Shown: positions 25,354 through 34,136 of the stretch, in pieces
How the letters are laid out: the number at the start of each line of letters is the position of its first letter
How positions within the stretch are numbered: the first letter of the stretch is position 1
From: Methanofollis tationis
GTDB taxonomy: Archaea > Halobacteriota > Methanomicrobia > Methanomicrobiales > Methanofollaceae
NCBI RefSeq assembly: GCF_013377755.1
Contig: NZ_JABXWR010000001.1
Location: 124,001-188,000 of the forward strand
Reading direction: 5' to 3'
DNA length: 64,000 bases
Notes under the pieces: model-generated
Database searches by the model: none
Told to the model about the DNA's origin: nothing
What the model saw: the letters and a program-made list of their open reading frames with translations, nothing else
Position numbers and translations under genes: made by a program

Positions 25354-25596
25354 TCACTTCATTCTCCTGATGTAAAAGGTCAGGATCCCCTCTTCTTTCT
25401 CAAAACCGACGATCTCGTGGCCGGCCCGTTTTGCCCAGCGCGTGATGTCCTCTTCCGCGGCCGGATCGTCGGCTTCGACCCTGAGAATTTCTCCGATGCC
25501 GATCTGCTCGATCTCCTCTTTTGTCCTTGAGATCGGCATCGGGCAGAACAGCCCGACACAGTCCACTTCCCGTGCCGGCGTGATCTTCCCGGTCAT
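25354..25596 (-). CDS. TusA-family sulfur carrier
   Basis: An 80-residue SirA/TusA protein with the active-site motif VDCVGLFCPMPI; the Cys in C-P-M-P is the persulfide carrier. The fold continues through GEILRVEADDPAAEEDI and EIVGFEKEEGILTFYIRR. The open frame starts at 25842, but the TusA domain begins at ATG 25594-25596, preceded by GGGGGGACC. First gene of the tusA-dsrE-iscS-iscU group. Confidence 0.9.
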   Translation of the reverse strand: MTGKITPAREVDCVGLFCPMPISRTKEEIEQIGIGEILRVEADDPAAEEDITRWAKRAGHEIVGFEKEEGILTFYIRRMK

Positions 25597-25723
25597 CGCC
25601 AGGTCCCCCCGTGTGCCCGGTGCACTCTGCACGTAACACATTCGCTGTTCATCCGCCCCCCCCTGAGCACCTTCCCATTCTGTTCTGACAGAATAAAGGT
25701 ATCCGTCGCCTGCGCCGGAGATA

Positions 25724-26431
25724 TCAAAAAGAGGGCGAAACGGTATGGTGAGTGCGAACGCCCTGCAGATACTCCCGGGCAGCGCAGGGATCGTCGCTCG
25801 CGACACCGTCGGCGCCGATCGCACACGCCCGCTCCCATGCATCAGGGGTGTTTAGCGTCCACACAAAGACGAGCAGATGGTGCCGGTGTGCCCGGTCGAC
25901 CAGCGCCCGCTCTGCCAGATCAAACCTGGGCAGGACGGCGTCGGCGCCGAGAGCGAGCGCCGCCTCGACCGGGTCCGGGTTTGTTTCCGAGACGATCAGG
26001 CCTGTTTTTGCTTCGGGGATCAGATCTCCTGCTCGTTTGACGGTGTCGGCGTCAAAAGAGACGACAAACAGATTGTCCGGCCCGTTCTCCCCGAGCAATC
26101 TGCAGATCCCCTCCACGCCGTCCCTCTCCTTGATCTCCACAAAAAGGCCGCACTGTCCCCTGACGCAGTCGAGCACCTCACAGAGGGTCGGGACCTCCGC
26201 GCCGCATCCGGCATCGAGGGTTTTTAGTTCTCTGAGCGTGAGGTCCCGCACCGCCCCTTCTCCGTCGGTCGTCCGGTCCACGGTGGCGTCGTGGACCGCC
26301 ACCGGAACGCCGTCTCTGCTCAGCCGCACGTCCACCTCGACATAATCGGCGCATTTCATCCCCAGTCTCAGGGCGCGGAGGGTGTTTTCCGGCTCATGGG
26401 CGCGTGCCCCCCGGTGGCCGATGATCAGCAT
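25724..26431 (-). CDS. Glycerophosphodiester phosphodiesterase
   Basis: A 235-residue GDPD that splits glycerophosphodiesters to glycerol phosphate and an alcohol. Catalytic and metal residues are visible in MLIIGHRGARAHEPENTLRA, YVEVDVRLSRDGVPVAVHDATVDRTTDG, and the C-terminal VFVWTLNTPDAWERA...GADGVASDDP. ATG 26429-26431 fits the family N-terminus; the frame is open from 26473. No signal peptide, so it acts in the cytosol. Confidence 0.92.
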   Translation of the reverse strand: MLIIGHRGARAHEPENTLRALRLGMKCADYVEVDVRLSRDGVPVAVHDATVDRTTDGEGAVRDLTLRELKTLDAGCGAEVPTLCEVLDCVRGQCGLFVEIKERDGVEGICRLLGENGPDNLFVVSFDADTVKRAGDLIPEAKTGLIVSETNPDPVEAALALGADAVLPRFDLAERALVDRAHRHHLLVFVWTLNTPDAWERACAIGADGVASDDPCAAREYLQGVRTHHTVSPSF

Positions 26432-26580
26432 GACAGGGACCTGGCGCCGCGGGATATATACCCGTTCCTGCACGGCCGCCGGCCCCGGTCTTCAGGTGTC
26501 GGCCCTCTGGCGTCATGGCTGCACTCTTTCCAACGTTTTTTCCGTGCTCACCGTCAATAGTGTACCGTGTGAAGGCGCCC

Positions 26581-28041
26581 ATGATCCACGTTCTGCTCGT
26601 CGACGACGAACCTGCCCTCTGCGAGATCACGAAGATCTTCCTGGAGAGGGAGGGCGGCATTGTTGTTACGCCGTCTCTCTCCGCCGAAGAGGCTCTCCAG
26701 AAAATCGGAGCAGAAGGTTTCGACGTCATCGTCTCGGATTATGATATGCCGGGCATGAGCGGGATCGACCTTTTAAAAGCGCTCAACGCCCGCGGGATCT
26801 CGGTCCCGGTCATCATCTTCACCGGCCGGGGGCGTGAAGAGGTGGTGATCGAGGCCCTCAACAACGGCGCCGAATACTATCTCCAGAAAGGCGGGAACCC
26901 GCGCATGCAATTCGCAGAACTCAGGCATATGATCCTGAAGGCCGCGCGTAACCGCCTGACCGAGCAGAGGCTGGCAGACCGCGAGGCCGAGTACAGGGAT
27001 CTTTTTCAGAATATGCTCGACGGTTTTGACCTCCTCGAAGGCGTTTTCGACGGCATCAAGGACGTCCTCGCCGTTCAAAAGCCCGATCATACGATTGTCC
27101 GGTTCAACCGCGCAGGCTACGAACTCCTGGACTGCACCCCGGAAGAGGCCGAAGGAAAGAAGTGCTATGAACTGATCGGTCGCTCCGAGCCCTGCGAGGT
27201 CTGCGCCACTGAGAGGGCGCTGGAAAGCGGACACCTCGAAGAGGTGGAGCGGTTCTTCCCTGAACTCGGCAGGTATCTCGTATGCCGGAGCAACCCGATC
27301 ATCGGGGAGGACGGCGAGGTCCGTCTGGTCGTCGAGCAGATCGCAGACATCTCCGAGCGGAAACGGATTGAGACCGACCTCCAGCAGGCGAACAAGAAAC
27401 TCAACATCCTCAACAGCATCACCCGCCACGATATCCTCAACTGGATGACAGCCCTCCTGGGATATATCGAGATCGAGAAGGATATGGTCTCAGACCTCCC
27501 CCTGCTCGAAATCATCGGGAAGGAGGAGACCGCCGCCGTCAACATCAAACGCCTCATCACCTTTACGCGGGAATACCAGGACATCGGCGTAAACGCCCCT
27601 GCCTGGCAGAACGTCGAGCGGGTCGTCAGGAGTGCGATCCGTCACCAGGACCTCAACGGCGTGGCGGTGGAGGTGTCTTCCTGCGGCCTCGAGGTGTATG
27701 CAGACCCGATGTTTGTCAGGGTGATCGAGAACCTCATCGACAACTCGCTCCGTCATGGCGGTCACGTGACAGCGATCCGGTGCGTGACGGAGACGAACGG
27801 TTCTGGTGTGCGGTTTGTCTACGAGGACAACGGCGTCGGTATCCCCGACCCTGAAAAGCCTCTCCTCTTCAAACAGGGCTATGGAAAAAACACCGGGTTC
27901 GGTCTCTTCCTCTCAAAGGAGATCCTCTCGATCACCGGTCTTTCGATCACCGAAGAGGGAGCGTACGGCCTGGGCGTCAGGTTCGTGATCACGATCCCGC
28001 CGGTCGCCTGCCGCTCTTCGGGCGCAGGAGAGGAGACCTGA
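26581..28041 (+). CDS. Receiver-PAS-histidine kinase
   Basis: A 486-residue soluble signalling protein. Residues 1-125 are a receiver domain with the acidic pair at 8-9 and phospho-acceptor Asp53 in IVSDYDMPGMSG. Residues about 140-262 are a PAS domain with four cysteines in KCYELIGRSEPCEVCATE and LVCRSN, possibly redox or metal responsive. The kinase core follows: His283 in NSITRHDILNWM, N box VIENLIDNSLRHG, and EDNGVGIP, GFGLFLSKEI. ATG 26581 is used because the receiver starts there. REC-PAS-kinase order is common in Methanomicrobiales. Targets unknown. Confidence 0.9.
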   Translation: MIHVLLVDDEPALCEITKIFLEREGGIVVTPSLSAEEALQKIGAEGFDVIVSDYDMPGMSGIDLLKALNARGISVPVIIFTGRGREEVVIEALNNGAEYYLQKGGNPRMQFAELRHMILKAARNRLTEQRLADREAEYRDLFQNMLDGFDLLEGVFDGIKDVLAVQKPDHTIVRFNRAGYELLDCTPEEAEGKKCYELIGRSEPCEVCATERALESGHLEEVERFFPELGRYLVCRSNPIIGEDGEVRLVVEQIADISERKRIETDLQQANKKLNILNSITRHDILNWMTALLGYIEIEKDMVSDLPLLEIIGKEETAAVNIKRLITFTREYQDIGVNAPAWQNVERVVRSAIRHQDLNGVAVEVSSCGLEVYADPMFVRVIENLIDNSLRHGGHVTAIRCVTETNGSGVRFVYEDNGVGIPDPEKPLLFKQGYGKNTGFGLFLSKEILSITGLSITEEGAYGLGVRFVITIPPVACRSSGAGEET

Positions 28042-28101
28042 TCAGGACCGGACGATCCCGGTCAGGTCGCGCTGCCGGGCAGGAATGGAGGCAAAACTCG
28101 T

Positions 28102-29243
28102 ATGGCCCTGATTTCAACCCTCTTCGCATTTGTCATCGTGCTCCTCCTGATCGCCGTTTTGACGGTCAGGTTTCGGCTTAACCCGTTCCTGACGCTGTTT
28201 TCGTCTGCGATCATCTACGGCCTGATCGCCGGTGTCCCGCCCGACGCGGTCGTCGGCACCGCCGCACGAGGGGCGGGCGGCATCTTTGCCCTCCTCGGGC
28301 CGGTAGTATTTGCGGGTTCGGTGATCGCCGGCGTGATCGAACTCGGCGGCTATCGGGAGCGGATATTCCAGGACCTCAGCGCCGTCGTCCCCCGGTCCGC
28401 CTATGCCGGGGGGATCGCCGGGTTTCTCCTGGCCGTCCCGTTCATGTGCTGCGTCACCGCATTCATCGTGCTCTCCCCCTTCCTCTCCTGCTGCAGCGAC
28501 AGAAAATCTGGCTCTTCGCTGTTTCATGTGGCTAACGCTTTCACACGTGCCTATCGATCAACCGCCTTCCCCGCACTGCACGCCGGGGGTTGCACCCCCG
28601 GACCCCCGCGCACGATTGGACCGGGAAGGCACACACGGGATCCTGAGGGATTACGCTCACAGCCTCCAGGCACCAGCACAGGGATCAACTCCTTTTAATC
28701 TGGAAACACTCCTCGCCCTCTCAATCGCGACTTGCTTTGTGAGGTCAGCCCATTATCCCGTGTCACCTGAGAGGAGTCAAATGAAGATATCAGGGCTACC
28801 CACACACAGTAGCGAAGAGCCGAAAATCTGCCCTGTATGCCGGTTCGGGCGCCGGGGCTCTTGGCGCGGTGATCCTTGGGAGCAGTTTTCCAGAGGACGC
28901 ATTCGGGCTTCTCGACGGCGTGGTGCCGGCGGTGTTCGTCCCCCTCCTCCTCGCCGTGCTTGTCCAGGCCGCACAGGGCTCGAGGGTGGTGACCGCCGTG
29001 GTCACGGCCGGTATGGTCCAGGCGTCGGGTGTTGCCGGTGTCGTCGGGGCGGTGCCGCTGGTGCTGATGATCGCGGCGGGAAGTCTCTCGGTCTCTGCGT
29101 TCAGCGACCCTTATTTCTGGGTCGTCAAACGAGAAACCGGCGATCCTGTAGAGATCGTCATATCGAGGTTTACCGTCCCGATGATGGCGGCTTCGGCTGC
29201 GGTCGCGGCCGCCGCCTGGGCGATCGCCGCCGTCTTCACCTGA
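28102..29243 (+). pseudogene. GntP-like permease interrupted by MITE
   Basis: The first half (28102-28509) encodes membrane helices of a GntP/gluconate-permease-like transporter (FAGSVIAGVIELGGY, AVPFMCCVTAFIVLSPF). The frame breaks inside the element at 28510-28821. Removing the element and one copy of the 8-bp duplication joins codons AGA-AAA-TCT to GCC-CTG-TAT in the same frame. This leads into GAGALGAVILGSS, then VQAAQGSRVVTAVVTAGM and helices to the stop at 29243. The repaired chain would be about 275 residues; the family is usually near 440, so the middle was probably deleted as well. Both halves have normal codon use, so decay looks recent. Confidence 0.8.
28510..28821. mobile_element. 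312-bp MITE with TIRs and 8-bp target duplication
   Basis: Left end GGCTCTTCGCTGTTTCATG; the right end is its inverted counterpart, finishing AGCGAAGAGCC (11 perfect bp, then about 16 imperfect). GAAAATCT flanks both sides (28502-28509 and 28822-28829) as a target-site duplication. No transposase is encoded. Inside (about 28550-28650) sits one core of the modular intergenic repeat, with its CCGGGGGT-TGC-ACCCCCGG hairpin at 28583-28601. A second member lies at 40863-41249. Confidence 0.85.
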
Positions 29244-30300
29244 TGAAATATTCCCAGATCGCAAACCCGAACTCGAGGGCGATCAGGACGATGATCACCC
29301 ATTCCAGGAAGTGTGAATGCTGGATCCTGACTTCGTCCGAGAGCATCGAGTAATTCTCACGGATCACCTCGATCTTGCGGCTGACGCTCTCGCTCCACTG
29401 GTTGCTCCTGATCACCTTCAGGACCGTTGCATAGACGCGGGCATAGTAGATGTCCTCGGTGACCTTGATCAGGTTGTCGATCTTCTCGATAATCTCGGAG
29501 AACTCAGCGTTTGTCTCCATTAAATCCGCCATTATGCCATGATAATGACGTGTTCGGCGAAACCAGGGGAGACGGTCGGCGAGGGCGATGTCGTCGTACA
29601 TCTTTTCCATCTGGCGGGTGAGTTCCCGGTCATAGTACCGGAGTTCGAGCACCTGGACGTTGGCATATTCGATCAGGTCGATGAGATCGGCCGGGTATTC
29701 GGGGTTGCAGAGGAGAGCGGCGTCCCAGGAGAGGATCGCACGGTCGTCCACCGTATAACTCTGCGTGTTTTTCAGGATCTCCTCGCGCATCTGGGACGAG
29801 ATAGCTGTCCGTTCCCCGGTCAGGAGAACCACCGGGTCGATGGCGTCGTCCAGGCGATCGGTGACGTGGATCGTGTAATCCTCAAAGAAATCTGGATTGA
29901 GGGCAAAATCTTTGATATGCGGTTTGAGGATCTCCCCAAGAGTCCTGAGATAACTCAAAAAGAAATCGGAGAGTCCTTCCTGTCCGGCAAAAAGGAGTGC
30001 CGTATCTTCAAGGACGGCTAAATCGGCATCCGTTCTTTCATAGACAAAACAGACGCTGATCGCACCGACGTCGTAGATGCGGGCGACCACCTTGAAATCG
30101 AAGGTGCGTCCGTCCTTTTCCACCAGCACGGGCTCCATCCAGAGCATGAGGGGAGGGATCTCTATGATGATGGACTTGGGCTTGACCCGACGAAACCGCG
30201 TCCTGGCTGTGACGAAACTCGCGGCAAGTTCCTTTTCCAGCCAGTCGAGATTTACTTCCCTGCCGATATCATAGATCCGGTAAAATCTCAGTGCAATCAT
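29236..30300 (-). CDS. RMD1/DUF155-like protein with C-terminal membrane anchor
   Basis: A 354-residue protein. The N-terminal two-thirds is soluble (YRIYDIGREVNLDWLEKEL, then FDFKVVARIYDVGAISVCF). A helical region rich in charged residues follows, then R-I-Q-H-S-H-F-L-E-W-V-I-I-V-L-I-A-L-E and a membrane segment near the end. This layout resembles RMD1/RMND1 (DUF155) proteins, whose function in prokaryotes is unknown. The gene end overlaps the GntP-like remnant by 8 bp. Confidence 0.65.
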   Translation of the reverse strand: MIALRFYRIYDIGREVNLDWLEKELAASFVTARTRFRRVKPKSIIIEIPPLMLWMEPVLVEKDGRTFDFKVVARIYDVGAISVCFVYERTDADLAVLEDTALLFAGQEGLSDFFLSYLRTLGEILKPHIKDFALNPDFFEDYTIHVTDRLDDAIDPVVLLTGERTAISSQMREEILKNTQSYTVDDRAILSWDAALLCNPEYPADLIDLIEYANVQVLELRYYDRELTRQMEKMYDDIALADRLPWFRRTRHYHGIMADLMETNAEFSEIIEKIDNLIKVTEDIYYARVYATVLKVIRSNQWSESVSRKIEVIRENYSMLSDEVRIQHSHFLEWVIIVLIALEFGFAIWEYFIR

Positions 30301-30344
30301 GGTTCTCCTCGGTGGGGGCCCGGGCCCCGGGGCGGTGCCGGGGA

Positions 30345-30608
30345 TCAGTCCCGCGCGATCTCCCCGCCGGCCCCGGTCACCTCGCTCTCGACGAATGCCA
30401 GCAGTTCGGCATCGCCGAGTGCGAAATCAAGCATGGAAAATCCACCGACAAGCGGTATTGGTTTGAATATGACAAGGGGGGGCTCGCCGTCTTTTTGTGG
30501 AGTTGCACCGGGCTCGATGACCTCGGTCGCCCCGTTGTTCCAGACCGCAAGGTTCCCGTATCCCTGGGCGTCCCAGATTTTTCTGATGATCTCGCGAGTG
30601 TTCAGCAT
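30345..30608 (-). CDS. Small hypothetical protein
   Basis: An 87-residue soluble protein starting MLNTREIIRKIWDAQGYGN at ATG 30606-30608. I do not recognise the family. Codon pattern is coding-like on this strand and weak on the overlapping plus-strand frame. It is followed by a short GC-rich hairpin-like segment (30310-30345) before the RMD1-like gene, with which it may be co-transcribed. Confidence 0.6.
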   Translation of the reverse strand: MLNTREIIRKIWDAQGYGNLAVWNNGATEVIEPGATPQKDGEPPLVIFKPIPLVGGFSMLDFALGDAELLAFVESEVTGAGGEIARD

Positions 30609-30760
30609 GGTTTTCCCTGCACTGAGGATGGAAAAAGCCACTATTTATGTGTTGGTACGCACGGCGGAAAGAGAAAGGTGGTTCGCCGCCCGTTCGAGCG
30701 GGATGGTGCGGTGGAAGGAGGATCCGGCCCCGCAAAAAAGAAAGCTATGCTCCTTTCCCC

Positions 30761-31510
30761 TCAGATTGTAACCTTCCTGAAGAGATAGGACCCGACAGCC
30801 GTCACGGCGAGGGCGAACCCTGCCAGCACCGCAAAGCACACCCCCGGGCTTATCTGGGCGGCGCCGGAAAGGCCGTATCGTATCCCCTCGACGCCATAGG
30901 TCAGGGGATTGAGGAGGGTGAGCGGCCTGATCCATGAGGGCAGGCCGTCGATTGGAAAGAGTGCCCCTGAAAGCCCGAAGATCGGGAAGATGACGAAGTT
31001 TATGATGAGCTGGAACCCGTGCATGTCCTCCATTTTCGAGGCGATGGCAATCCCGAGTGCGGTGAATGCGACGCCGATGAGGAGCATGAACATAAAGGCG
31101 ACGAGAAATCCGGCAAAACTGACGATATTCATGCCGATGAACACCGAGAGCACCAGGATGATCAGTCCCTGAATAAACGCCGTCGTCGCCCCGCCCAGCG
31201 TCTGGCCGAGCATGATCTCCAGCCGCGAGACCGGCGCCACCAGCGTCTCTTTGAGGAAGCCGAACTGCTTGTCCCAGATGATCTGGATCCCGGAGAAGAC
31301 CGAGGTGAACAGGACGCTCATCGCCACCACGCCGGGTATGATGAACTGGATATAGCCCTCGCCGGTATTCTGGATCGTGACGACCGAGTTCAGCCCGAAC
31401 CCCATGATGAGCAGGAAAAACAGGGGTATCCCGAGACTCCCGACGATTCTGCTCTTCGAGCGGACATACCGCTTGACGTTGCGCAGCCAGATCGCATATA
31501 TAATATCCAT
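30761..31510 (-). CDS. ABC-2 type exporter permease (DrrB-like)
   Basis: A 249-residue membrane permease with six hydrophobic segments. ABC-2 signatures include PGVVAMSVLFTSVFSGIQII, LKETLVAPVSRLEIMLGQTLGG and the C-terminal GLPSWIRPLTLLNPLTYGVEGIR. It pairs with the ATPase gene ending 2 bp upstream, as in daunorubicin-resistance-type exporters (DrrAB). It would export a lipid, drug or peptide; the cargo is unknown. Confidence 0.9.
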   Translation of the reverse strand: MDIIYAIWLRNVKRYVRSKSRIVGSLGIPLFFLLIMGFGLNSVVTIQNTGEGYIQFIIPGVVAMSVLFTSVFSGIQIIWDKQFGFLKETLVAPVSRLEIMLGQTLGGATTAFIQGLIILVLSVFIGMNIVSFAGFLVAFMFMLLIGVAFTALGIAIASKMEDMHGFQLIINFVIFPIFGLSGALFPIDGLPSWIRPLTLLNPLTYGVEGIRYGLSGAAQISPGVCFAVLAGFALAVTAVGSYLFRKVTI

Positions 31511-31512
31511 GT

Positions 31513-32490
31513 TTACCGCCTCGAAGCCCGATGGAACATCCGCATCGTCTCTTTCCCGTCGGCTTCTCCCTCACGGATGGTCTTGCCGGTATAATGCAGA
31601 AACACATCTTCGAGCGTCGGTTTACGGACGGAGATCGACGTGATCTCGATCCCGTTCAGCAGGGTGACGATCTCTGAAAGGTGTTTTTCTGCGTTATGCA
31701 GGTTGATCGTTACATATCCGTCGTGCTCTTCGATACGCTCGACCCACGGCGCCGCGATCTTCGAGGATATCAGGGCAAAGTCCGGGGTCTGGATCGTGAT
31801 CACGTCGCCGCCGATCGTGCTCTTCAAATTCTGGGAGGTGTCCATCGCAATGATCCGGCCGCGATCGATGATGGCGATCCGGTCGCAGAGCCGGTCGGCC
31901 TCGTCCATGTAATGGGTCGTCAGGATGATGGTGATGCCCATCTCCTTGTTCAACTGTTCGATGTACGCCCAGAGATGGTTGCGCGTCTGGGGATCGAGAC
32001 CGAGGGTGGGCTCATCGAGGAAGAGCACTTTCGGCCGGTGGAGCAGCCCCCGTGCAATCTCAAGGCGCCGCCTCATCCCGCCGGAGAAGGTCTTGACCAG
32101 ATCGTCTTTGCGCTCCTCCAGTTCCACAAGGGTCAGCAGTTTTGAAATGCGCTCCTCCCTGATGGTGCGGGGGATGCGGTAGAGCCTGCCGTGGAAGTCC
32201 ATATTTTCGTACGCCGTCAGTTCTTCGTCCAGGCTCTGGTCCTGGAAGACGATCCCGATCGATTTTCTGACGCCGTCCTCGTCGGTCAGCACATCGAAAC
32301 CGTTGACCGTGGCAGTCCCCGAGGTCGGTTTGAGCATGGTCGAAAGCATGGAGATCGTGGTGGTTTTGCCCGCCCCGTTCGGCCCGAGCAGCCCGAATAT
32401 CTCTCCGCTCCCGATGTCGAACGAGACGCTGTCCACGGCGACGAAGTCGTGGAATTTTTTGGTCAGGTTCTCAACGTGTATTGCAGGCAT
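31513..32490 (-). CDS. ABC exporter ATPase (DrrA-like)
   Basis: A 325-residue ATP-binding subunit. Walker A GLLGPNGAGKTTTI, Q-loop DQSLD, signature KTFSGGMRRRLEIARGL, Walker B KVLFLDEPTLGLDPQTR and the switch His in LTTHYMDEADRLCDRIAI. The C-terminal extension is of the DrrA type. ATG 32488-32490 is used; the longer frame lies over the PadR gene. The start overlaps the end of the regulator gene, so all three genes form one operon. Confidence 0.93.
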   Translation of the reverse strand: MPAIHVENLTKKFHDFVAVDSVSFDIGSGEIFGLLGPNGAGKTTTISMLSTMLKPTSGTATVNGFDVLTDEDGVRKSIGIVFQDQSLDEELTAYENMDFHGRLYRIPRTIREERISKLLTLVELEERKDDLVKTFSGGMRRRLEIARGLLHRPKVLFLDEPTLGLDPQTRNHLWAYIEQLNKEMGITIILTTHYMDEADRLCDRIAIIDRGRIIAMDTSQNLKSTIGGDVITIQTPDFALISSKIAAPWVERIEEHDGYVTINLHNAEKHLSEIVTLLNGIEITSISVRKPTLEDVFLHYTGKTIREGEADGKETMRMFHRASRR

Positions 32491-32974
32491 CGGCCCTGAT
32501 CCTCCTGAGATCTTCAATGCATTTTTCCAGAATTGCAAAGGCGTGATCATTGTTTTCAGCCGGCAGATCCTCGATGATCGATCTGATTTCAAAGAGCAAT
32601 CCGTCAGGTACGGATCTCTCCTGCCCGAATATTTCTACGAGCAGATTTCTGAACACAAGCATTTTTTCTCCTGATTCCTTTCGGTGCTCCCTGATACTCA
32701 GCAGTGTCCTTTCTCCGTCCGGCGTGAGTTCAAAGATATTTTTAGAACGCTTTCCGGTTTGGAGCACCTGTATGAGTCGGTCTTTCTCCAGTTCCTTCAA
32801 AATAGGATAGAGTGTTCCTTTGCTCGGGGTCCATTTGTCTCCTGTTTTTTCTGCAATCTCTTTTAAGAGGTCATAGCCGGACTTCGGTTCGTGGTGCAGG
32901 GAGTGGAGGATGAAAAGAGCGGTCAAACTCCTCTCCTTTCCGCATACCGGGGAAAATTTCCAGAGGCCGTTCAT
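32471..32974 (-). CDS. PadR-family transcriptional regulator
   Basis: A 167-residue winged-helix regulator: TALFILHSLHHEPKSGYDLLKEI, then KWTPSKGTLYPILKELEKDRLI (recognition helix and wing) and a C-terminal dimerisation helix. PadR proteins often repress nearby exporter genes and respond to the exported compound. ATG 32972-32974 follows the promoter-operator described at 32999-33031. It is the first gene of the padR-ATPase-permease operon. Confidence 0.9.
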   Translation of the reverse strand: MNGLWKFSPVCGKERSLTALFILHSLHHEPKSGYDLLKEIAEKTGDKWTPSKGTLYPILKELEKDRLIQVLQTGKRSKNIFELTPDGERTLLSIREHRKESGEKMLVFRNLLVEIFGQERSVPDGLLFEIRSIIEDLPAENNDHAFAILEKCIEDLRRIRADACNTR

Positions 32975-32998
32975 GATTCGCAGGTGGGGGATCACTGT

Positions 32999-33031
32999 TC
33001 GAACGAGAACCGTTCGATATCGTACTATAAT
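32999..33031 (-). promoter_or_regulatory. PadR operon promoter and palindromic operator
   Basis: TCGAACG (32999-33005), spacer AGAAC, CGTTCGA (33011-33017) form a perfect inverted repeat. On the transcribed strand, ATTATAGTAC (33022-33031) is TATA-like and lies just upstream of the palindrome. The repeat should therefore overlap the transcription start, as expected for an autorepressor site. ATG follows about 25 bp downstream. Confidence 0.6.
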
Positions 33032-33146
33032 CTGATCGCAGATGAACATTCTGATCAGGGCAGCGATCCCCCCCTGACCCCCGAAAAAACACTTTCGGAC
33101 CGCGCACACGCAACCATCTCATACCGGCCCGTAGAAAAATACAGAT

Positions 33147-33614
33147 ATGCAGCGACCCACCGTCCCCTCCCTCTTCTTCGGGCAGGCCACGTTCACCGCC
33201 GCCGTGGCGCCGAGAGAGCAGATGGTCCCGGCCCTCAGGAGGATGTGCAGGAATTCAGGCCAGGTCCCGGTGTATTTCTACGGGAGGACGCATCCGATCC
33301 TCGACCTTTTCGGCGGTTCCGCGGCGCCGGTGGATATCTGGCCGGTCCAGGACGCCGGATGTCTTCTCGACGGCCTTGACGGGACCGAGCGGCCGAAGAT
33401 CGTGGTGGAGCACGACCCCGCCTTCTATGCACCGTGCCCTGACCTGACGCGGGTGCTCGGCCTGACACTCAGGGAGCGGGTGAAGGAGAGATCCGCAACC
33501 GTGGCCTACGTGGCGACGCGCTCAGACCCGTATTTCGAGGAGATCGCCGGGGTGGCCGGGAGGAGGGTGGTGGTGGAGCGGGACGACCCCTTCATTCCGG
33601 CGGATAGGCGATGA
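33147..33614 (+). CDS. Hypothetical protein
   Basis: A 155-residue soluble protein I cannot place in a family. It alternates strands and helices in a Rossmann-like rhythm (VPVYFYGRTHPILDLFGG, PKIVVEHDPAFYAPCPDL, ATVAYVATRSDPYFEEIAG, RRVVVERDDPF) but has no nucleotide-binding loop. ATG 33147 follows an AT-rich stretch. It faces away from the padR operon and its end lies near the GNAT gene, which is convergent. Confidence 0.7.
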   Translation: MQRPTVPSLFFGQATFTAAVAPREQMVPALRRMCRNSGQVPVYFYGRTHPILDLFGGSAAPVDIWPVQDAGCLLDGLDGTERPKIVVEHDPAFYAPCPDLTRVLGLTLRERVKERSATVAYVATRSDPYFEEIAGVAGRRVVVERDDPFIPADRR

Positions 33615-34050
33615 ACCCCTCTTTTGCGCCCCGCACAAAACCGGCCCCCTCTTAGAACTCCAACACCGCCTCGTCCTTTCGCCCGGTCAGGAGCATCACC
33701 TTGTAGCAGGTGCGCTCCCAGGCGTAGCCGAGGGCATGGTGCAGGAGTGCGGTGGCGTAGCCGCGCCTTCGGTCCTGCCGCCGGGTGACGACATTTTCGA
33801 CGATCCCGAACGGCCGCGCCCTGCGGGTGAGGTTGGGGACGATGCTTAGCATGCAGGTCGAAACCGGAACACCACCGCTCTCCAGGATGAACAGGTGTGT
33901 CCGGCCGTCCTCCATGATCGCCCTCCAGGCCGCCCGTGTCTCGTCTTCATCGGCCGGTTCGTCGGCATCGTGCAGGTGCTCGTAGAGGGTGAGGACCGCC
34001 TCGAGATCCCCATCGCCGGCCTCCCGTATCGTCGTTGTGCTGTCGTTCAT
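33592..34050 (-). pseudogene. GNAT acetyltransferase with in-frame TAA
   Basis: The first 132 codons (34050 to 33655) give an acetyltransferase: TTIREAGDGDLEAVLTLYEHL, IVENVVTRRQDRRRGYATALL (acetyl-CoA loop) and MLLTGRKDEAVLEF. TAA at 33652-33654 then stops the frame exactly where the family has a conserved Tyr. The next codons, in the same frame, read E-G-A-G-F-V-R-G-A-K-E-G-F-I and match the normal C-terminus up to TGA at 33592-33594. A single TAC-to-TAA change explains it. The shortened product would lack the last strand and probably be inactive. Confidence 0.85.
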
Positions 34051-34136
34051 CGTACATGAGATAGTCTGTGGATGGAGATGTGCTTTTTTCGGGCTCTTCG
34101 ATACTTTGATGTACCATACCTGTCCAGAGGGGTAGT

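Noticed and set aside
25597-25842. N-terminal extension of the TusA frame
   Set aside because: The upstream codons do not resemble TusA proteins, overlap the GDPD end, and a good start with G-rich leader lies at 25596.
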